A stretch of 64,000 bases of DNA from Perca fluviatilis (taxonomy: Eukaryota > Chordata > Actinopteri > Perciformes > Percidae), in contig NC_053132.1 in NCBI RefSeq assembly GCF_010015445.1, positions 32,824,501 to 32,888,500 of the forward strand, given 5' to 3'. Of this stretch, positions 58,068 through 64,000 are shown one piece after another. Both the position numbers and the translations under genes were made by a program. The notes under the pieces are model-generated. The model saw only the letters and a list, made by a program, of their open reading frames with translations. It did no database searches and was not told where the DNA came from. Position 1 is the first letter of the stretch; each line of letters begins with the position of its first letter.

Positions 58068-58823
58068 GGCTCGTTGGAGATGAACTGCGCCTCGCCTGTA
58101 AAGTAGACGAGAGCAGGCGGCAGCAGCGGGGGGCGGGGACAAAAATCCGCTCTCAAGTCGGACAGTTTTCCAGCTGACTCCAGCAGCCTTCAGGCTGAAC
58201 AGGAAGTGACACAAACACTGGTGCGTTCGGGTCCGATTCCGATTTAATAAAATGTTATCAGACCCATATATCAGCTCCTACACAGTCTCCAGTTGGTTTT
58301 ATTATGGCAGAGTAGCTGTCAAAATTCTCTACATGCGATCTGTTGCTGATTTTAATTAACAACAGACTGTAGATGATCTGTAATCTGAACAGATTTAGTC
58401 TCTCTGACTTCTAAACATCACTATCAGCCTCACAGCATGTGTTCTGTAAGGAATAAGCTTTTAAATCAGACAAATCGCAGTTAAAATCCCTCCAATTCAA
58501 AATCAATAAAAAGTTTATATAAAACGTCATCATGTTGAGTCGATTCTGAACCAATCAGCTGTTCGATCAGCTGAGAGGCCGGTGTTTCCCAGCATGCCCT
58601 GGGTCCACCTGCGTCCGCCTGGCTCTTGCAGTTGGTGAAAAGCAACTGCGCTACCTGCGTCTCAGAACTGCGACCGCCTTGGTCTCGTGAGATTATCGTT
58701 GCCCACGTGTGCATGACGTCAGAGCAAGTCGGGATCAAGTCGGACACAAATCTAACCGGCATGCATTGGGCGCCGATCGCCGGTGATCGATTCTGTGCAG
58801 ATCTGGCTCATCTCGAACGAGCC
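58068..58823. mobile_element. 756-bp TA-flanked element inside the transposase
   Basis: The left end GGCTCGTTGGAGATGAAC and the inverted right end GGCTCGTTCGAGATGAGC match except at a few bases. TA lies on each side (58066-58067, 58824-58825). Subterminal GTCGGACA/GTCCGACTT blocks also face each other. No transposase is encoded. A 2-bp TA duplication with GGC ends would suit a non-autonomous ISL2EU-type element as well as others. The insertion separates the second catalytic Asp from the catalytic Glu. Confidence 0.85.
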
Positions 58824-59705
58824 TACTGGCTACTCGCCTGGTGCGTGCCGTCTCCTCATTGGTCAACTGATTGCGCCTGTAGGTGAAAGCAGGGATGTTC
58901 AAACTGACCCTTCTCTCATCAAGCAAGTCTCGAATGGTGAACCCACGGTCCGCCATGACCTCATCACCAGCCCTCAGATAGTCTAGGAACCCACTGTCCA
59001 TGGTGATAAACTTATCGCTGCTTCTGCCAGCATAGGCATCAGATATAAACATGATTAGCCCATTAGGGGCCACAGCGACGAGATATTTCACAGTGTTGCG
59101 TGATTTATACTGGCTGAAAGTGTCACTCCTTGAGTCGTGGTTTGTGGCTCTCTGCATGGCACTTTCGGCACAGTCAATGATGCAGATGGTTCGAGGGTAG
59201 TTCCTCTGAAACGAGAAGGGCATGGTGGCACGAATGGTCTCTCTCGGAAGCCAGGGTATCAGGACTTTGAACTGTTCACCCATCACGTCAATCCAGTGTC
59301 TAATCACAATGCTTGCCATGGATGTAGACACATTGAAGCGGTGAGCAATATCTCCTAATATTAGGTTTAGTTTTAGTTTCATCAAGGTCATCAGTATTTG
59401 GTCAACAACAGGAAGGGTAATTGATGGCTTACTGAAAGGCAACAACACCGTCACCAGGGTGAAGAATTGAACCCTAAGTACTCCTGTATACAGCCGGGAC
59501 CTAGCATCATCAATGACCGTGATGCTGGTCACAGTAGGACCCATTTCTGCCTCGCACTGTGTGGCCTTGTCTACTTTAACAGACTGTGTTATTGAACAGT
59601 ACATGTGATCAATATGTGACGGATCCTCCCATTGGGTCTGGGCATCTCGAAATTTTGGTGTAGCAGGCTCGGCCTCACAGACAGGCTGACAGGTTTCAGG
59701 AGCAT

Positions 59706-60063
59706 CTAAAAAGGGGAAGGGAAAACATGGATGGAGCTAAATTAATGCAGGCATAGAGTCCTCTCACTACAAACATCACAATGGAAAAATTTGTACTACA
59801 ACATTGCACTCACACGCACACACACAATCATCATCACAACAGCCTGCCATCTTGCATTGTATTTATGATGTAGACTAAGGCACACGCAGGCAGGCAGGCA
59901 CACACACACACACAATTAATGATGTAGCTATCGTGGGCATTGTTTGTCCCATCTCCAAAACAATCAACTGCCTTAGCAAAATACCGGTAGCAATGTTAAT
60001 GTATGGCAACTTATTCATAATTAACAGTATTGTCAGCTTCATAGCTAAAGTTGCTGAACTTAC
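59706..60063 (-). other. Intron of the THAP transposase gene
   Basis: Starts GTAAGTTCAGC and ends CCCCTTTTAG on the minus strand (358 bp). It contains a GCAG/CA microsatellite at 59880-59914. The split codon (G|AT, Asp) keeps the frame between the THAP exon and the catalytic exon. Confidence 0.75.
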
Positions 60064-60608
60064 CCTCAGATTCAAGTCTGCGTTTCTTTATCTGGGGGGA
60101 GGCAGTGGTCCGCTGGGTGAGTTGACGCCTCTTTGGCTGGGGAGGGCGATTGTATCCCAACCACAACTCTGGGAAAGGATTATCCTTGGTAGGTTTTTGG
60201 TCAACAAAGTGATAGGAACAAACAAAAACGTTGCGGGGTGGTTTCTTTAGATTCAATGCCTTCAGCCAGGTCTTTGATTCCGAGTCGGTATCAGGCTTGC
60301 GAAAAAAATTAAACAATGGAGCGCATGGACATTGCCTCTTCGTAGCTGGTTTGTGGTCGTAGCACTCTCTATCTAACCACTCGTTCAGGTACTTTCTCGA
60401 GTTTTTGCAACCAACTACCGCACACGTCGTTCCCAAAACACTTTTCTTCATGTTGTAATTGTTATATCCTCTTTGTCACTGCGATATCAGTGCTTTGTCG
60501 GCACAACGGAGCTAGCTAGCAAAACAAACCCAGCCCGCCAGAACGGAAGTGGATTGCATCGACGGGAGGAGTTCAGGAAGTAGAGGGAAACGGCTCAAAA
60601 ACTTGTGT

Positions 60609-60830
60609 ATAGCTCACTGTACTGAGAGGCTAATGAGGGAATGAGTTGCAGGTGAGCCGGTGGGCGGGGAAGGTCAGGTAACTGCAGGGCTGACGAAGAA
60701 CAGGTGTGTAGATAGATGGGGCAGTCAGGTGATGGGGGAAGGAGGGCAAGTCCAAGAGCACCTGGTGGATGGATGGAAAATGGCAAAATAGGGGTGTTGG
60801 TAGTGAAAGTGGAAATGTGGCTGAAAAAAG
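60609..60830 (+). repeat. Right half of the older repeat split by the large transposon
   Basis: CTCACTGTACTGAGAGGCTA, ATGAGGGAATGAGTTGCAGG and CAGGTGATGGGGGAAGGAGG appear, from memory, to continue the repeat left of 53898, so the 6.7-kb element landed inside an existing repeat. Confidence 0.35.
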
Positions 60831-60874
60831 GGACAGGGAGGGAGAATAGGCATGTGAGGAAGAAATTATGATTT

Positions 60875-61040
60875 GGACAACAATGCAGTGGTTAGCACTG
60901 TCCTCTCACAGGGTTTGAAGCTAATGGCCAGCCCTTTTGTGTGGAGTTTGAATGTTCTCCCTGTGCATGTGTGAGGTTTCTCTGGATGCTCCGAATTCTT
61001 TCCAAAGTTCAAGGACATGTGTGCACATTCTGCCTACCTG
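60875..61040 (+). mobile_element. DANA/mermaid-type SINE, diverged
   Basis: The blocks ACAATGCAGTGGTTAGCACT, GTCCTCTCACAGGG, TGTGTGGAGTTTGAATGTTC, TCCCTGTGCATGTGTGAGGT, GATGCTCCG and GTTCAAGGACATGTG follow the order of DANA-like tRNA-derived SINEs (tRNA-like head, GTGTGGAGTTTGCATGTTCT, GGTTTCCTCC, ACATGC). The B-box region is lost. Confidence 0.65.
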
Positions 61041-61044
61041 GATC

Positions 61045-61810
61045 ATTTGCATCAGTATTATAAAGTTACCCGTTCTAACTATTCAGCTTAGTACATTATG
61101 TTAGAGTAAACCCAGATATAGCTAAGATAGATAGATGTTTGAATGGAACTCTAAAAATACTTGCCTCCTGCCTCTTCTCTGCGTCCATCAGTAGTAAAGC
61201 AGGCAGTCAGATCAAAAACTGCAGTGAGACGGCTGTGTGATTGCTTTTTTAAGGCTAATAGTGTTTGTATTCAAACCACTTTAGGATACACTTCAAGCTA
61301 TAATGGCAATATTGAGGCAGCGTTGAAAACCTGCCACAATTACCCAAGCACAGTTCCTGCCTTGTTCTGTAAAGATGTGGCCAAATACTCTAGTTGTACT
61401 ACTTGAAAACAGTTCATAAAATATGCAGCGCTTTAAGTCTGCATATGTTACTGGTGTTTTATGATTCCATACCAGCTACCATAAAAAAACTTTTTCAGAA
61501 GATAGCTTTGCATTTTGTCAATTTTAATATAGTATTTACATGATATATAGGCTTTGAAAGAGTTAAAGGTCTCTCTTATCAATCCTCCAAGAAGAGATCC
61601 CTTCCTGGCATGATTACACTGTACAGGGGTAAAACTCTACAGTCCTTGTTCCGAGGAATCTTCATCCTAGCTGTTATGTGTAGGTTTATTGAGAATTTTT
61701 TGTAAAAAAAAAGACACTATGATTATTCTAACTTAGATTCTGAAGCCTTGTATAAGCTTAAACATGGTTTGCAAAGAAAAAGTACTGTGGGTTTTCTCCC
61801 TCTCTTACAG
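61045..61810. other. No gene recognised
   Basis: AT-rich anonymous DNA. The short plus frame at 61161-61406 has no known domain. Confidence 0.45.
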
Positions 61811-61815
61811 TTTAG

Positions 61816-63205
61816 CAGGGGCGCAACTGCCCACTGTCAGAGGTGTATGCAGCAACAATTGTGGCGTTTTTGTGTGGTCTAATAGAACTCCTACCTGATG
61901 TCATCATTGGTCTCATCTCTACCTGATGTCATCATTGGTCTCATCTCTACCTGATGTCATCACTGGTCTCATCTCAACCTGATGTCATCACTGGTCTCAT
62001 CTCTACCTGATGTCATCACTGGTCTCATCTCTACCTGATGTCATCACTGGTCTCATCTCAACCTGATGGCATCAATGGTCTCATCTCTACCTGATGGCAT
62101 CACTGGTCTCATCTCTACCCGATGATCAACTGTCTCTCACCGTATACTGTCTCACTCTACCTGTATCACGGTCAACCTGATAAATCTTCATCCAACCTGA
62201 TGTCATCACTGGTCTCATCTCAACCTGATGTCATCACTGGTCTCATCTCTACCTGATGTCAACTGGTCCATCTCAACCTTGGCATCAATGGTCTCATCCT
62301 ACCTGATGGCATCACTGGTCTCATCTCTACCTGATGGCATCACTGGTCTCATCTCTACCTGATGTCATCACTGGTCTCATCTCTACCTGATGGCATCACT
62401 GGTCTCATCTCTACCTGATGGCATCACTGGTCTCATCTCAACCTGATGGCATCAATGGTCTCATCGCTACTTGATGCCATTGCCCACCTCATGTCTGTTT
62501 CATTCACTCCTTGCCTGTGTTCTTCTCCACTAAGACATATTGTCAAACAAACATTATGTAATTGATTTTCCATATTAGTTGTTCCACATTAATAATATTA
62601 CAACTATGAATCTGTTGGTATCAAGTGGCTCCCCCTACACTTCCACCTAATGTTAGACCTACCTGTTGCCTTCCGCTGTCTTTCCTGATCCTGATGAACT
62701 CACTGTTAAATATAGCAGCCTAAATTCAATTCTTACATCAGCCTAGCGATGCCATCAGATAAGACAACTATTATGCAGTAAGGTTGTGCTGCTGTTGAAT
62801 TTACATTTACATATTTTTTAATATTTATTTATTTTTCTTCTTTCGTCATTTATTGTGCATGCTACCTTATATTTACCAGTTGTTATTTTACCTTAATAAA
62901 ATTGAGATATGTCATGCAAGGGATTGGTACCATAGGGTTTAACCAAAATCTAAATGTAGCTATCAGCAACATTGGTTTGCATTAAGCTAGCTGTAAACCC
63001 CACTTTAGCGGCTAGTGTTAGCAAACACTAGCTAGTCTGTTAACATGAATATTTGCAAGCCTCCAAGTTTGGTAGCAAATCTATGCATGATTCCATGGTA
63101 AACCAGAGTTATTGCATTAGTTATGTTTTCCAGATTCTTGTCATATATTGTACATGTTTCCTTATATTTATCAGTTTTCAGCTCAGCAAACTCGGTTTCA
63201 GGGAT
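61816..63205. mobile_element. Non-autonomous hAT element with minisatellite (copy 2, damaged)
   Basis: The left end CAGGGGCGCAACTGCCCACT matches copy 1 (3025), as do GGTCTAATAGAACTCCTACC, the minisatellite and GCCATTGCCCACCTCATGTC with the following 300 bp. The CAGTGGCGCAA right end is not found. Beyond 62840 the copy is rearranged, with one block present twice. The right limit is where similarity fades. Confidence 0.75.
61892..62479 (+). repeat. 28-bp minisatellite, about 20 units
   Basis: Same unit as at 3482-3799. The middle (about 62115-62290) has short deletions and divergent units; the left third is mostly GATGTCATCA and the right third GATGGCATCA. It is contiguous, with no unique spacers, so it is not a CRISPR array. 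Confidence 0.95.
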
Positions 63206-63805
63206 TAAAGTGAAAAAAAAATGTCATGCCAAGTCATAAGCTGTTCACATCGACCCTTTTTGCGATCACAGCCTATTGGTTTTTAATGTACAACAAAATG
63301 CAAACAGCAAAGTAAAGGGAGTATAGCAAGTATTCTCTTTTCCTGATGATCAAAACAATATTTCAGTACCATCCCACGACTAACCATTGCTGTTAGCAAT
63401 CATATTGTAGAAAGGCTTTAGCTTACATTCTAATTACTTCAGGCCAAAAGTGTTTAAAAGGAGATTTTTTGTATTGTTAATATGCAATTCAACACCAAGT
63501 CAAATCTATAAAATAAGCTAATGAAACATAACTTTTCAGTGAAAGCTTTTTTTATTATTTAAATTCAAACAAAAAATGTTTTTACAATAACAATAAATAA
63601 ACACAGTTTTATCTATCTTAGACACGTCTGTGCCTTCCGTTAGCAACAACGCATCCATGATGGCTAGTAGCCTCGCCAAATAGTGGTTACCATTATAGAC
63701 GCACACAAATCATGACGACAATATGCGAGGAAACTGGTTCCGAGTTTTGTGCTATAAATTATTTTATATTAACACGCTCAGTCAAAACCGTTGCGTGACA
63801 TGTTT
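63206..63805. other. No gene recognised
   Basis: AT-rich anonymous DNA between repeats. Confidence 0.4.
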
Positions 63806-63809
63806 ATAC

Positions 63810-64000
63810 AGGGTACCCCCGGGATTCTTCAAGTTAAATTCAAGACTTTTTAAGACCTTTGTAATACCACCTAGGATGAAATGTAATGCCAACTTCACAG
63901 CAATATATAATGAAAAATCAGTGTGGATTTTAGGCCTGAGAAAAGAATGATTTACCAGGTAGTGTCACCTGAATTTAATAAAACATTTTATTATAATACT
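63810..64000 (+). mobile_element. Left part of a hAT-like repeat, runs off the window
   Basis: CAGGGTACCCCCGGGATTCT then TCAAGTTAAATTCAAGACTT and TTTAAGACCTTTGTAATACC, remembered as the end of a frequent fish hAT-type element. The preceding TGTTTATA would be its 8-bp duplication if the other end, outside the window, shows the same. Confidence 0.5.

Larger units (their letters stand above)
57908..60451 (-). pseudogene. THAP-domain DDE transposase of the transposon
   Basis: Exon 1 (60451-60064) encodes a THAP finger: C10, C15, W62, C78 and H81, with NPFPELWLGY after it, then a basic tail. It ends at a GGTAAG donor (60063). Exon 2 starts at 59705 after a CCCCTTTTAG acceptor and stays in frame. 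It has an HTH (LGDIAHRFNVSTSMASIVI) and the DDE_4-type catalytic motifs CIIDCAES (D about 307), VMADRGF (D about 382) and, beyond a 756-bp insertion, RIHVERAIQRLK (E about 430). Joined without the intron, insert and one TA, the gene is 1428 nt, an exact 475-codon frame with no stop. Only the insertion disables it. THAP binds the transposon ends; the DDE domain cuts and joins DNA. Confidence 0.85.
53899..60608. mobile_element. Two-gene DNA transposon (THAP-DDE transposase + SWIM-YqaJ nuclease), ISL2EU-like
   Basis: The left end ACACAAGTTTACGCGCTGTA and the inverted right end ACACAAGTTTTTGAGCCGTT (19 of the first 24 bases match) are flanked by AT on both sides. Between them lie two convergent genes: a plus-strand SWIM/YqaJ nuclease gene (54005-57456) and a minus-strand THAP/HTH/DDE transposase gene (60451-57908). 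A 2-bp AT/TA duplication, a DDE_4-type transposase and a YqaJ partner match what I recall of the ISL2EU (IS4EU) superfamily. Two later transposons are nested in the exons (56040-56739, 58068-58823). Without them the element would be about 5.25 kb. The nuclease gene is also broken by point lesions. Confidence 0.8.

Noticed and set aside
58481..58762. 93-codon minus frame between the transposase halves
   Set aside because: It lies wholly inside the 756-bp TA-flanked insertion and has no known domain.

Overview
The window is vertebrate nuclear DNA, almost certainly from a ray-finned (perciform-like teleost) fish. The evidence is the density of long CA/GT, GA and TA microsatellites, many teleost-type MITEs (piggyBac with TTAA, hAT with 8-bp and Tc1 with TA target duplications), tRNA-derived SINEs, an L2-clade LINE with an esterase ORF1, an L1/Tx1-like LINE tail, a DIRS retrotransposon remnant and a large two-gene DNA transposon. 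No complete host protein-coding gene is visible; the window looks like intergenic or long-intron DNA. The only host-like exon candidate is a 63-bp, splice-bounded exon on the minus strand at 33333-33395.

Layout. 1-2.9 kb: decayed hAT/BED-finger pieces. 3.0-4.65 kb: a complete non-autonomous hAT element (perfect 8-bp duplication) carrying a 28-bp minisatellite; a second copy lies at 61.8-63.2 kb. 4.9-5.3 kb: possible first exon of a transposon-type gene. 7.5 kb: a 44-bp palindrome. 8.0-9.9 kb: a foldback MITE next to a GGGCCC-headed dispersed repeat. 10.7-11.8 kb: a MITE and the tail of an L1-like LINE. 12.3-16.5 kb: microsatellites, two copies of a deleted Tc1 family and a decayed mariner-like element. 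16.7 kb: SINE. 18.4-22.5 kb: a retroelement 3' tail and an antisense L2 LINE (ORF1 esterase, endonuclease, start of RT) split by a piggyBac MITE. 22.5-27.4 kb: microsatellite-rich DNA. 27.4-30.3 kb: a MITE-like repeat and the DIRS remnant (RT start, RNase H, tyrosine recombinase pieces). 30.3-48.6 kb: microsatellite-rich DNA with two SINEs, one broken by a MITE. 48.6-49.9 kb: a hAT element with a perfect 8-bp duplication. 53.9-60.6 kb: the main element. 60.9-64 kb: SINE, second minisatellite-hAT copy and the start of another hAT-like repeat.

The most interesting object is the 6.7-kb transposon at 53899-60608. It has 24-bp imperfect inverted ends and an AT duplication, and carries two convergent genes. 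The plus-strand gene encodes a SWIM zinc-finger plus YqaJ-type (lambda-exonuclease-like) nuclease. The minus-strand gene encodes a THAP zinc-finger plus HTH plus DDE_4-type transposase. This fits the eukaryotic ISL2EU (IS4EU) type as I remember it. Two smaller transposons sit inside its exons: a 700-bp TTAA-flanked MITE in the nuclease gene and a 756-bp TA-flanked element in the transposase. Each lies between intact coding halves, so the ancestral frames can be followed across both insertions. The nuclease also has a frameshift and a nonsense codon, so this copy is dead.

All family names come from reading motifs and remembered consensus features, not from database searches. Exact ends are given only where inverted ends and target duplications are visible; other boundaries are approximate.
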